Positions 1 to 12,543 of a DNA stretch of 64,000 nucleotides are shown piece after piece. Below the pieces are notes generated by a model. The model did not search any database, was not told the DNA's origin, and worked only from the letters and a program-made list of their open reading frames with translations. The DNA comes from Glandiceps talaboti (Eukaryota > Hemichordata > Enteropneusta > Spengelidae), in assembly GCF_964340395.1 (NCBI RefSeq), contig NC_135564.1, positions 4,589,861 to 4,653,860 of the forward strand, given 5' to 3'. How positions within the stretch are numbered: position 1 is the stretch's first letter; each line of letters opens with the position of its first letter. The translations under genes and the position numbers were made by a program.

Positions 1-1650
<1,650 letters not shown>

Positions 1651-1790
1651 CACCGTACACAATCATTACTTTCCCATTCCTGTTTGCTGTCATGTTTGGT
1701 GATGGTGGTCATGGCGTTATCATGGCTCTTTTTGGTATATGGCTGTGTGCATTTGAGAAGAAATTAGCAGCAAGTGCTAAACAAAGTGAG
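1651..1790 (+). CDS. ATP6V0A: V-ATPase subunit a exon i
   Basis: The acceptor is ttttttgtag and the exon begins with the last two bases of an Ala codon (phase 1). It encodes [20 protein letters not shown] followed by [20 protein letters not shown], the first membrane segment of the C-terminal domain. It ends in phase 0 at GAG before gtaagt. Confidence 0.93.
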
Positions 1791-4700
1791 GTAAGTTTTG
1801 CTCATTGACCATTGACCAAAGTAACACTCTTACATTAATATTGGTATACATATATTGTAGGTCCATCTAAGAATGTATTGAGTATATTGTATAGGGTCTA
1901 TCTGGGTATATCTGAGAGTATATTGTGTAGGGTCTATCTGAGTATAGTGTATAGAACTGGTCTGAGAGTACATTGTAGAAGGTCTATCTGAGAGTAGTTT
2001 GTAAAGGGTCTGTCTGAGAGTATATTGTATAGGGTCTATCTGGATTGTATAGGGTCTATCTGAGAGTATATTATAGCAGGTCTATCTGATATTACTCTTT
2101 GTACTTTTTATGTAATACTACTTTTATCATTTCAGATGTGGGGGACCATCTATGCAGGACGTTATGTAGTACTTCTGATGGGATGTTTCTCAGTCTATTC
2201 TGGATTCATCTATAATGACTTCTATTCCAAGTCAATCAATATATTTGGATCTTCCTTTTCAACTAATGGTACAGAGTAAGTACAATATTCTAGTTACAGC
2301 ATATGTAGGAAACTTACTGTACATTGCAAGTACATATTCTAGTTACAGCATATGTAGGAAACCTACTGTACATTGCAAGTACATATTTTAGTTACAGCAT
2401 ATGTAGGAAACCTACTGTACATTGCAAGTACATATTTTAGTTACAGCATATGTAGGAAACCTACTGTACATTGCAAGTACATCTTTTAGTTACAGCATAT
2501 ATTGGAAACCTGCTGTTCATTGCAAGTACATCTTTTAGTTACAGCATATATTGGAAACCTGCTGTTCATTGCAAGTACATATTTTAGTTACAGCATATAT
2601 TGGAAACCTGCTGTTCATTGCAAGTACATATTTTAGTTACATTATATGTGGGAAATGAATAAGTACAAATTTTGGTTTATACTTATAGGACTACCCTATT
2701 TTCAAGCGATCCTGTTTCCTCTGAAAACATTGTTTGGTGGTCATGTTCAGATTGTATTTCCAATTATCTAAATATATATAAAGTGTTGGTGAAAAGACGT
2801 GTACCAGATGATAACACTCTAAGATTTCCAAAGTCATTAATAATAATAATGATAATTAATCACTCACATTGGCATGACTTAGACCAAATTTGTACCAATA
2901 TGGGTATCTAATAGTGCATGGGGGAAAAGTTGACTAAATATTTCGTGACAATAGAATTTTACAATCAAAGTTACTTTGCTTAAAAATTAGATTTTAGAAG
3001 TGAACAGATGATCACATGTATAGAGGGATTAAAACACAACCTACGAAAAAACACTGGTGTGTTTTGCTTGAATAAAGTGAGCTAAGGAAAGACATCACAT
3101 AACGACAAAATTGGTAAAAACAACAATACAACTGCTACAAAAAATAACAGGGGGTGCCTCTCTCATGTGGGTTCAGGTGATGCTTTTGTCAGTTTGTTTA
3201 TATCTAGGGAACTTATTGTAACACAAACAGTCGTACTTGAGTGTTATAGCAATTAGCATTTTATCAGTAAACAGAATTATGGGATTCCGGCTGCTTTGAG
3301 AAGTTTCTAGCACTATTGTCTTTGCGTGAAACTTGTCTCATTACCAGGAGCAAACAAATGCACCGGTATTTTTTCACAGGTTGTATACCGATAAGGATTA
3401 TAATGGAACTGTTTTTCTTCTCACAGCAACACAACAATCCGAATGAGTCAGTATGTAACTCTGGATCCAAATACCACCCAGTACAAAGGATCTCCCTATC
3501 CATTTGGAATAGATCCAGTAAGTGCAAGTCTTACTCTCAAACTCACCCCTTTTACAACAAAAGAATCTATTAACAGGAATGAGTTTATCACATGTTTATA
3601 CAATTATTTTTCCAAATGTCAAATCAGAAGTTATGTTAATATTATGTTCATAGTGTGATACTCAGGTGGCCATTTTGAAGTCTATGCATACACAAAACAT
3701 TACCAAATATTATCTGAGATGTTTAATTTACAGGAAGCATATATCAGTAGGAGTGAATACTTATTGTAATGTTTTACAACTTCATTATATGCTATGGAAA
3801 GCATGGTATAGTAAATACAGTCAGATAAAATGTAATAACTTTACAACACACATTATTTATGTAGATACCAAAGATATGAATTTTGCAAGGCGAAGTTTAG
3901 CACCTGAATTCACAACATACCATCAAAATTTCATTACTGTTTAGAAGTAATGAAATAAACCTGGTCCAGCAATATGCTTTGAACATTTAAATTTTTGTAA
4001 AGAAAGTATTCATATTATTTTATTTGGTTAACAAATTGAAGACATATTGTTTGATTTTAACTCTCATCCAGATCTGGAGACAAGCTACTAATGAACTGTC
4101 TTATACCAACTCCTTTAAGATGAAGTTGTCTGTCATATTTGGTGTGATACACATGTTGTTTGGTGTTTCTTTGAGTCTCTTGAATCACACGTAAGTCATT
4201 TTACAGTAATATATAAAATATATATATAAACTCAGTATATGTAAAACGTCTATGCTGGAGTAAACAGTGATCAATACATATGTACATAGAGCGATGTAAA
4301 TAACACAATATCAAGTAAGATACACAGGAACCGTTACACAGTGTTTCACACTGTTGTGATCATCAGATGACTAATGGTATAGTTCTATGAAGTTCCAAAT
4401 TCAAAGTTCCAAATTTCATTTAACGTCATATGGGTAATTTGGGGGATTTTTCCTTCCCTTTTTTGTGGTTCTTTTTGGCAGTCCTCACAAGTTGGTCAGT
4501 ATACATATATCTGTTTTCATGTCGGCACTTTGAGATCAATTCCAACATTTATATTTTGTACAATGTATAGAAGTTTTCATTCATTGGCATACACATAGCC
4601 TATGAAATAAACATCTACATTTGATTGTAATGACAAATTATACAGTCAAATATAATTACAGAATTTCATAAGCTTTTTAATATTGATCTTTGCATTTTAG

Positions 4701-7700
4701 ATCACAATGTAGTACAGATGCTCTCCTTTGTTCACTAAGGTTTTTGTTGCCATACATACTTTGCAAAAATGTACATTGCAAATACTCACCCATTGACAAC
4801 TTTGTTGAACTTTTGAGTTTTTTGATGCGGTGTTAAACTTGAAATTTACACCCTGTATGATTTCTTAATTTTCTAGATATTTCAAGAAACCACTGAACAT
4901 TTTGTGTGAATTTATCCCACAAGTTCTTTTCCTCCTGTGTATGTTTGGCTATCTGGTTTTCATGATCTTCCTGAAGTGGTTTACATTTGGACCTCAAAAC
5001 TCGAATGTAGCTCCAAGCCTTCTGATCACTATTATAAATATGTTTTTGTTCAAAAAACCCCCTCAGCCACTCTACGGTGCACAGGTATGTAAGACATCAC
5101 CTCAGTCATTTTACAGTGCACAGACATGTAAGACATCACTTCGGTCACTTTACAGTTCATAGGGGACTTCGTCCAAATTTACTACATACATCACAAGAAC
5201 AGAAAATAGACACTTTTTATCTTTCCTGAACATTGAGCTGTAACTTTTTTTACTGTACATTCATGTACTCATACTGTGATTCTTCATTTTAGAAAACATT
5301 AAAATGTGAACACTTTTATGTTTGTTTACACCGATATGTTTGTTTACACTGGTATGTTTATTTACACTGGATGTTTTGTTTATTTTTCAGAATGTGATTC
5401 AGTATGCACTTGTAGTTGTTGTGGTGTTATGTGTACCATGGATGTTAGCTATAAAGCCAATAGTGTTGTATGTAAGAAGTGAAAGGAAACGAGTAAAGAA
5501 AGTAAGTTCTGATGACAGTTTTCTGTAATTTCAGAACAATATAACTTATAAGTACTACTATGGAAATTGAGCTATCGTCAAACTAGATAAACGCTATGTA
5601 AAACTATTGTAAGAGTTGTTTGTGGTAGATTAGACAAGTGGGTGATTGTGGTTTCTTCATTATGTGGATATAATCACCCTGTAATCAAAATAGTGTAAAC
5701 ACTGACTGAAGTTGAATGTGCAGCCACTTTAGGAAAATGCCACCCTGCTATGAGTGAAATTACAACAATGCCAATTTGTAACATATATCAACATGTTGCA
5801 TTAGTGTCTATGGATATCTTAGTTTGCCAATAGCTTGATTTCCATGGTAGTGTTTTTGAAAAGGACTATATTTTAAATTTGTTTTAAATGTGGAAAGAAA
5901 AGTGACTCACATCCCCTAAACACTAGTCAAAGTGGTCTATATTGTCAATAATTCCAGTTGAATTTGTTTATTTCTTTACATTTTCCACATTATCTTAAAT
6001 TGTCTAAAATTTCGTCAGATTTCTCTCGCTGTGTTATGCCAAAAACACCAAATGTATTGGAAACTATTATGAATTCTGTCTGTCACTGTGAATGAGATTG
6101 TCAATCTTTGTAAACATGCTGATTTGCTATTCCTGTGCTTATGGTGAGACTAATTTTTAGCGTGCATGCCCACTACTGACATTTTTAAAGTGATCTATAC
6201 AATATATATTTATTCCAGCCAAGGTACGCAACGTTGGTGAATGAAATTGAAGAAGAAAATGAATCTGCTCTCGATGAGACTCAAAAGGTGGAGAAGGTAA
6301 GTGTATAAAGTTAGTTAAACCATGCACAAGCCATTTAGAACAAAATATATGCAATATATACTCTGGTCATTCTACCTCACAATAATGCGTCTATGTCACA
6401 ACATCGCATGTCTACATTACTTGTTCTGCTGTATTCAAAATATGAGTCAAAACATTCAAAATTACCTTTACTTTCCCTGAATTTTCTTTGATATTACTTT
6501 CACTGGTATAATTATGTTATTCTCCAATATATTTCTTCATTCAGCCAAAAAATACTCAAGACCTAAGGGTTGTCACTACTCTTCTAGTGACTCATATTGA
6601 CAAGGCCCCTTAGTTCACTCATAATTTCTTTGGCTGAACAAAGAAAAGTATTGAGGAATAACATCTAAATATACCAATATATTCAGCTAATGTTATTCTT
6701 GTTTGGGTTTTTCAAGTTTTATGCTGAATGCACAGTAGTTTCTGTATATTATCTTTTGTCTGTAAATAGACATTTCAAGTAAACTGTATTTGGGTATTCA
6801 TCCGCTTAAGTCATTTTACTGACCCTGATGTTGTTTTCTTGATCCCAAACAGTTTGAATTTACAGATGTATTCATTCATCAGGCAATCCATACCATAGAA
6901 TATTGTCTTGGTTGCATCTCCAACACAGCCTCTTATCTACGTTTGTGGGCTCTCAGTCTGGCTCATGCAGGTAAATATAAACTATATCATATCCCATAAT
7001 AGTAGCGTCATGACATTAGATATGGTTGGTTTAACCGTTTTGTTCGTATTGAGTATCTTCTATACATATGCTACACTTAAAGAGGGAACACAAACTGTAT
7101 GAAATATAGGCATTTTGCAAGGTCATTTCACGACTTTACATCTGATTCACTTAGTATCACTTAGTTTACTGTTCACCTAAGTACTTATTTCCTTAAAAAA
7201 GAGAGCTGTGAATTTATGTTCTGCAATTGCATATTCATGTCAGCTGACTTCCATGAGGTAGTGTTTGTCTATGGAAAGGAACTGCACTGAACAAAGAAAA
7301 AGGAATAATCAAATGTCAAATCTGGAATGACAACTCTAGTACAATGTAGTATGACATTATTATCTTTCAGAGCTATCAGTCGTTCTGTGGACTATGGTGC
7401 TACGTATGGGTTTGTCGTTTGATTCCATCATTGGAGGATTTTTGCTTCCCTTTTTGTGGTTCTTTTGGGCAGTCCTGACAATTGCTATCCTTCTCATCAT
7501 GGAAGGTTTATCAGCTTTCCTACATGCACTACGTCTTCACTGGTAAGTCTACATCCACTATTTGTCAAAGTTATAAACTTGTGATACCTATGAGACTTTA
7601 GCTGTACTTATACTACACTCACAAGCCAAGTTGAATGTGATCAAACAAAAAATATGGAATTTATACTCTTGTCATTCTACATCACAACTATGCGTGTCTA

Positions 7701-8477
7701 CATCACTGGTCCGATGATGTAATTTACCATGCATATCAAAAATGTACATGAAGTCCCTACTATGCAATCAACTGTTCTAAAAATGCCAGAACACAAATTA
7801 TAATGTCATAGAAGGCATGCATTGACATTAACATGATACTAAAACAGTTTAATCAATGTTTTTTGTAAGTAATTTCTCTTGGGTTGCAATCTCATAAACT
7901 CAGCTTGTGCCACTCTGAAAGCAGCAAATAAACAGTTGGAAGTGCAAAGTTCCAGGAACAGTCCCTGAAATATACCCTTGTGACATAAGGTTTTTTTCAG
8001 TATTCATAGTGACTTATGTTTTGTCACTAGTTGTAGTGACTTATCATATAACATTGTACCAAGGCTTGTTCTGTATAAATTGTTGTCATGTGTTGGTAGT
8101 CTGTAAGGTACACCATGACAGGGTGCCCTCACACATTGGCCAAGAGAGGAGGCCTGTGAGGGCGAAACGTCACGACGTATCTTACAGTCTAATGTGTTGG
8201 TAAACAAGAAATTGAGTATAATTTGAATTTCAGAGAAGTATGTGCATAGTTGCATGGATGAATTTATATTTTATTATTGTCAGTTCTTTCTTTGACGAAC
8301 TTCTACTCTGAATAACTACTAGTTGAAATTGATATTGTAACAGTTATTTGTAACAATGACAATGTTTCTTCTCATGATCTGAACAGGGTGGAATTCCAAA
8401 ACAAATTCTATGTAGGAGATGGTCATCTGTTTTGTCCGTTCTCGTTTCAAGCCATCATGGAAACAAGAGAAGACTAG
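1651..8477 (+). CDS. ATP6V0A: V-type proton ATPase subunit a (V0 116-kDa subunit), 3' ten exons, 5'-partial
   Basis: This is the membrane subunit of the V0 sector. It provides the proton half-channels beside the c-ring in endosomes, lysosomes, secretory vesicles or the plasma membrane. The coding sequence joins 1651-1790, 2136-2275, 3427-3517, 4072-4190, 4877-5084, 5391-5501, 6219-6296, 6853-6970, 7371-7542 and 8387-8477. Every junction is GT-AG and the frame stays open for 421 residues to TAG. Family landmarks in order are [83 protein letters not shown] and [15 protein letters not shown]. The arginines in SYLRLW and HALRLHW correspond to the two transport arginines of yeast Vph1p (R735, R799 region). 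The family is about 830-850 residues, so this is the C-terminal membrane half. The first visible exon needs one base from an upstream exon, and no such exon was found in 1-1650. Which paralogue (a1-a4) it is cannot be decided. Confidence 0.95.
1858..2090. repeat. About 30-bp minisatellite in V-ATPase intron
   Basis: Divergent units based on ggtctatctgagagtatatt repeat about eight times between the exon at 1651-1790 and the exon at 2136. The array ends about 45 bases before the acceptor. Confidence 0.85.
2136..2275 (+). CDS. ATP6V0A: V-ATPase subunit a exon ii
   Basis: It opens with [20 protein letters not shown] and continues through [16 protein letters not shown], the second membrane segment and following loop of the family. 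The acceptor is catttcag and the donor is gtaag after the split codon GA. Confidence 0.93.
2281..2655. repeat. 49-bp minisatellite in V-ATPase intron
   Basis: About seven and a half copies of a 49-50 bp unit start at 2281, 2331, 2380, 2429, 2478, 2527, 2576 and 2625. The unit contains tagttacagcatatgtagga. The array begins five bases after the splice donor at 2276. The first four and last three full units form two sequence subtypes (cctactgtac against cctgctgttc). Confidence 0.95.
3427..3517 (+). CDS. ATP6V0A: V-ATPase subunit a exon iii
   Basis: A 91-nt exon that completes an Asp codon from the previous exon. It runs through [12 protein letters not shown] to SPYPFGIDP, the conserved block before the third membrane segment. 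The loop before it is less conserved. Donor gtaagt, phase 0. Confidence 0.9.
4072..4190 (+). CDS. ATP6V0A: V-ATPase subunit a exon iv
   Basis: It encodes [20 protein letters not shown] and [20 protein letters not shown]. Both are strongly conserved in the family. Ends in phase 2 before gtaagt. Confidence 0.94.
4441..4490 (+). pseudogene. Intronic decayed copy of a V-ATPase exon fragment
   Basis: These 50 bases match 7433-7481 inside V-ATPase exon ix with four substitutions and one inserted T. Shared blocks include ttccc, gtggttctttt and ggcagtcct. No splice sites are preserved and the insertion breaks the frame, so it is not a usable alternative exon. Confidence 0.85.
4877..5084 (+). CDS. 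ATP6V0A: V-ATPase subunit a exon v
   Basis: It encodes [20 protein letters not shown], a hydrophobic [12 protein letters not shown] segment and [14 protein letters not shown], ending at GAQ before gtatgt. The last 24 exon bases and the donor are repeated in tandem just downstream (5061-5160). Confidence 0.94.
5061..5160 (+). repeat. 39-bp tandem repeat spanning an exon end and splice donor
   Basis: Units start at 5061, 5100 and 5139 (third partial). Unit 1 holds the last 24 bases of V-ATPase exon v plus donor gtatgt. In unit 2 the donor GT has become AC. The period is 13 codons, so the frame stays open through the array until TAG at 5161. Confidence 0.9.
5391..5501 (+). CDS. ATP6V0A: V-ATPase subunit a exon vi
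   Basis: It encodes [20 protein letters not shown] and [17 protein letters not shown]: the CVPWML membrane segment followed by the basic start of the cytosolic loop. In-frame, phase 0 on both sides. Confidence 0.93.
5661..5699 (+). repeat. Left copy of a 39-bp inverted repeat pair
   Basis: It matches the reverse complement of 9241-9279 at 37 of 39 positions. The pair brackets the last four V-ATPase exons, 3.5 kb apart. Confidence 0.85.
6219..6296 (+). CDS. ATP6V0A: V-ATPase subunit a exon vii (acidic cytosolic loop)
   Basis: A 26-codon exon rich in Glu/Asp ([20 protein letters not shown]), matching the variable, charged cytosolic loop that precedes the FxFxDxFxHQ block. It has clean attccag and gtaagt boundaries and keeps the frame. 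Because the loop is variable, support comes from splice sites and phase more than from sequence identity. Confidence 0.82.
6318..6690 (+). repeat. Interspersed repeat family C, copy 1 (V-ATPase intron)
   Basis: About 370 bp homologous to 24455-24838, sharing accatgcac, tgagtcaaaa, ctttgatatt, cttcattcag and gacctaagggttgtcactac in the same order. Its 3' half is an imperfect inverted repeat (attcagcc against ggctgaac). Confidence 0.85.
6853..6970 (+). CDS. ATP6V0A: V-ATPase subunit a exon viii (transport arginine)
   Basis: It encodes [20 protein letters not shown] and [19 protein letters not shown]. The Arg in SYLRLW corresponds to the essential proton-path arginine. Ends in phase 1 before gtaaat. 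Confidence 0.96.
7371..7542 (+). CDS. ATP6V0A: V-ATPase subunit a exon ix
   Basis: It encodes [17 protein letters not shown], a hydrophobic segment and [19 protein letters not shown], with the second conserved membrane arginine. A decayed copy of 7433-7481 sits in an earlier intron at 4441-4490. Confidence 0.96.
7645..7715 (+). repeat. Repeat family C, fragment
   Basis: A short match to the 5' third of family C: acaaaaaatatg, ctcttgtcattctacatcac and gtgtctacatcac occur in the same order as at 24480-24560. Confidence 0.65.
8099..8191 (+). mobile_element. 93-bp hairpin insertion with 11-bp target duplication
   Basis: The insert is flanked by perfect direct repeats ATGTGTTGGTA (8088-8098 and 8192-8202). 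Inside, CTGTAAGGTAC (8101-8111) pairs with GTATCTTACAG (8177-8187) with one mismatch. GCCCTCACA pairs with TGTGAGGGC, followed at once by GAAAC and GTC. This resembles the small ribozyme-bearing ends of Penelope-like elements or retrozymes, but the CTGATGA half of a hammerhead core is degenerate. Confidence 0.6.
8387..8477 (+). CDS. ATP6V0A: V-ATPase subunit a terminal coding exon
   Basis: It completes the Trp codon and encodes [20 protein letters not shown] plus a short acidic tail ending METRED and TAG. The QNKFY...G.G..F.PFSF ending is typical of the family's C-terminus. Confidence 0.95.
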
Positions 8478-9290
8478 ATTAAAGGACATTCCAAGCTATT
8501 TTTGCGATATTTGTATGTACATGATTGTACATATCAATACAGAAGACTTGTACATTAAGCAAAAGGGTATACATACACTGTATTTAATTTGATAGTTTTC
8601 TACATTACTAAGATAATAGGGACAAGAGCCCTCTTGCAAATTACTAAGTTCATCTTGATAAAATGAAGTAGATTAACATCTTTCTGTTTTTAATGAAATC
8701 TTGCCAAAATAATCGCCAGCTTCCAAAAACTTTTACTTTAGTTAAAAGTACATTCCTTAGGATTGGTGAACACCTCTTGCAGGCCACCATCTAACAACCA
8801 TTAAAACTGTCCAAAATCTTTCCTTCTGCAAAATATTGCGTAACAGAACACTCAAATTTTATCAGACAGACTACAAATTAGGTATATTATGCATAGATCA
8901 ACATTATTTTTGAAGTGCATATGAATGTTTTCAACTATCTGTCCATTACATGTATTCATTTCAAAGAGGGACTATTGCATAATCTATGACAGTGGCATAT
9001 GAATTAGTACTGGCAAAGTAACACAAACTAAGGCTATTACTGCAACATTTTGATGAAAGCTATCAATGAAAGTTGATGTCATTACACTCACAGTAGGGTG
9101 GTGTGTATGACAGCAAGTTTTCCTTAAGTGGCGGCACGTCTTCTCAAACTTTAGTCTGAATTGTCTATGGGAAGCCACAAGCTGTATTTGATATGTTTTA
9201 TGTCCATGGTCTTCCAGTCTATGTTAGGGGACTTCCAGCTTTTATACTATTTTGATTACAGGGTAATTATATCCACATACTATAGATGTC
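8478..9290. other. Downstream and 3' UTR region of V-ATPase gene
   Basis: AT-rich DNA after the stop codon. No further coding exon is seen. The poly(A) site cannot be fixed. Confidence 0.5.
9241..9279 (-). repeat. Right copy of a 39-bp inverted repeat pair
   Basis: Reverse complement of 5661-5699 with two mismatches. Confidence 0.85.
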
Positions 9291-9291
9291 A

Positions 9292-10024
9292 TTATACGTC
9301 ACCTGTCACCAATCTCGCATTCTGATTGGTCGAGAGCCCTGCAGATACACAGGCGTATTTTTCACCAACAGCCGTATTTTTGCTTGTTGTATCACGTGAT
9401 CACTGCACGTCCCCTTGTAAACAAATCTAGCAGACAACTAGAAATACAGCTATAACCAGCATTTCCAATGCCAAATTTGTTGTCAACCGAACAAAATATC
9501 ACCGTTGTATAAATTGTAACAAGTCTTTGAACTGTACTTTTCATGTTACAGGGAAAAAGCCAAAAATTCCACACAGATGGCGAAAGTCCAGTGACGGCGA
9601 ACTCGCGGTCGTCACGCGATCGTAAACATGAATTCCTAAATTTATGAAGGATATGAAAATTACCACCACAGAGGGTGCAGTTTTTGCCTAACTAGAACAA
9701 GAAAGCATATCACGAACATTTTTGTACATTTAATGGAATACAGTACGCAAAACAAAGACGCACTCATTTTTCAGCTGATGGTTATAAGTTTGAAAATATC
9801 GCTGAGTGATATGCAAATAGTAAACAATACGTCATACTACTGAGCAAACGCGCACTCTGATTGGATGATAAAGTTAAGGCTGACGTGTAAACAACCGCAT
9901 TGCAGTTATCGGAGTGGTGCATGATACTACGCTCAACAGTATAACGCGGAAGTGATTTTATTTTAAAATGAAACAGCATTTTTAGACATTCAAAAATTAA
10001 TTCATCGTCGCAGGTGACGTATAA
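9292..10024. mobile_element. Candidate non-autonomous DNA element with 14-bp terminal inverted repeats
   Basis: TTATACGTCACCTG at 9292-9305 is exactly inverted at 10011-10024. The interior (about 730 bp) is unusually rich in CpG and has two direct copies of tctgattgg (about 9320 and 9848). No transposase frame is present, and no clear target duplication was found. Confidence 0.45.
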
Positions 10025-10174
10025 GTATGTTATTTGCCAAATACTGTTCCACATCTTGCTGCTCGAGTTAATTTTTCCGGTATAACGGCTCGCCTCCGGC
10101 TCTCCGTTATTACCGGAAAAATTACCTCTCGCAGCAAGATATGGAACGGTATTTGGCAAATAACATATTCTTAT
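10021..10174. mobile_element. 154-bp near-palindromic inverted repeat (MITE-like)
   Basis: The left arm tatgttatttgccaaatac (from 10025) is mirrored by gtatttggcaaataacata (to 10167). Pairing continues inwards through ttgctgc/gcagcaa, tttttccgg/ccggaaaaa and the central ataacgg/ccgttat. It abuts the right end of the 9292-10024 element. Confidence 0.8.
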
Positions 10175-10184
10175 CACCCACTTG

Positions 10185-12300
10185 TGTTATCTACCACATA
10201 TAACAACAATACCTTTAGTTTGTAATTTATTTTGCCGATAGTACATTTGCCATGGTAATAATTTTTGTCTCTATGTGTAATTTTTAAAACTAAATCTTGT
10301 TTTCATACATTTTTTCTGACATACAAAAACAAATCAGAGGCTGTAATGAAGTTTTCATTTTGATAAATTTACATATTTTTTCTTTAAATATACTTTCCTA
10401 TTTTGCTAAAATATGCAACTCTGCATCATGGCACAATAAAGCTGAGATTGTGTATATTTATAATCCAATAACAAAAACATGAACAAAGAGAGACAAGACG
10501 TCGGAGTGATGATGGTGCAAAATAACTTGCGTGTGCCATTTTGTTGACAATGGTCAATTAATCAGCGCTGTTTGTTGTAAAACTTTCATTTTGCTTATGC
10601 AAAAAAACTATGGACAATTCAGTTCGATTCATCATCTGCACATTTTTTGGTCTGCTTCTTTGGTTTGTCACAAAAATAATCAGTGGTCAACATAGACCAA
10701 TGGAAATGAAATTTGGTGGTCTCAAACAGGAGTCCAGTGGTCTTTGTACACATGTCCTAGTTCCATGCTATTTTCAAAACCTGTTCAGTATGATACAAGA
10801 GAAGCTATAATACAATATAGTAATTGCCCATGGGCTGTGTACAAGAAAATGTAATACCTCTCCAAATTACAGTTTCTGAAAAATGCTGTCATATTTTGGC
10901 AATCTAAACGGGTGGAAATCATAACTATAAAATTGAATATACAATTCCAAATGTACAAATAATCACTTGGAATGTAATGCTAAAACTGTACTTTCAGATC
11001 GGGAGGTAAAGCAATCCTCATGCATTTTGGCACAAATGCCCACATTTGGGGATGGTTGCTCATGTATCCCTTCCATCAATTTCTTGTAACTGAAGTGTTA
11101 ATATGTGGACTTAATCAAGATCAGTGATTTTACTCAATTTTCCACATCATACTTTTTAACATCAATAACCATCACTGATGTAACATAGAAACTACTATGT
11201 TTTATTTAAGAGGTATTTGTTGTGAGAAATTCGACCATTATGATTGCAGATATAATGAGCGCATTCATTCTAATCAGCTCTAGTAGGAAAACACATTTCT
11301 AACAGTCTGCTGTCTATTACCAACAGCCAAACCCAATCTATTGGTTTTCAACAAATCATGCAACAAAATGTCATGTGATAATTTATGCTTCCTAACTTGT
11401 CAAGGACCAAATACAATGGATCTAAAACATCGCTGTATACTTGGAGTTTTGTTTTTCTTGAACATTGTACATGTTAATGGTCATACATATTCCATATAGA
11501 GTCTTTTGAACGTCAGTTGATTTACTGCACTATTCCTGCCTAATAAAAAACCTTGACTTGTAAATCTTCAGTGTTATTTCTTCATCACTTTCACACCCCA
11601 GGCCACAAATCCTGCTTGTCTAAAATAGTATAATGGTTTATTTGTTTGTCAATTTATTAAATATTACTATAACTACATTCCTTTTGTTCGTGCTTTTTAT
11701 TTATCTTTTTTTAGTAATGAAAATATTACATCTTTTCATGAGTTATTAGCAATTAAACCAATATTTGCAAACTAATTTGACATTCTGAGTGCATTTGATG
11801 TTGCACTCATATTATCCTATATATCATAACTTCAGATTGGTTCACTCCGATCAATTTTCACAGACATAGTAGCGACAGTGCTGTTCACATTTATTGTAAA
11901 ATGTCTGTATAGTCAATTGCTATTGTTAATCGCCTGCTATATATTGTTATATCAAAAATGTATTGTCGACCTGTGACGCAAGTCTGTATATAAGAAATTA
12001 TCACAAGTCTTTATAGAAGACACATACTGTCACCCCTCGAGTGCCCCCCCCCACACACAAATACTTAATCTATGTATGCTCTATTTAGTGTCTGAGGTCT
12101 ATGTGATGACAAATAAATGCAATAAATACATGGTGCAAGTGTACTGCCATTAGTCGGATCAGTAGATGTTTACACTCACTGCTGTAATGCATTAATTGGG
12201 CAAATAACCAGTGAGTTTGTTCTCGGATTAGCAAGCTACTAATTAATGCCAAGCTAATCAACTCGGAAAATGTCGCGAACATAATTGATTATTTGTCCTT
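10185..12300. other. Intergenic, nothing recognised
   Basis: AT-rich DNA with only short chance frames. No repeats, RNA genes or exons that I can support. Confidence 0.5.
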
Positions 12301-12306
12301 TTACCT

Positions 12307-12362
12307 TTGTACATACTTTAAGTTACATGTGGAAGTAGGTAGGTAGGTAGGTAGGTATGCTC

Positions 12363-12441
<79 letters not shown>

Positions 12442-12543
12442 ATGTGTGTATATGTATGTATGTGTGTATGTATGTATGTATATGTATGTATGTATGTGCT
12501 AGTATGTATGTATGTATGTATGTGTGTGTGTGTGTGTGTGTGA
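12307..12543. repeat. (GTAG)n, (GT)n and (GTAT)n compound microsatellite
   Basis: gtaggtaggtag is followed by about 30 GT units, then interrupted GTAT units and GT again. Confidence 0.95.

Noticed and set aside
9782-10177. 131-codon minus-strand frame
   Set aside because: It runs through the 154-bp palindrome, which also gives a similar peptide on the + strand. Explained by the inverted repeat.
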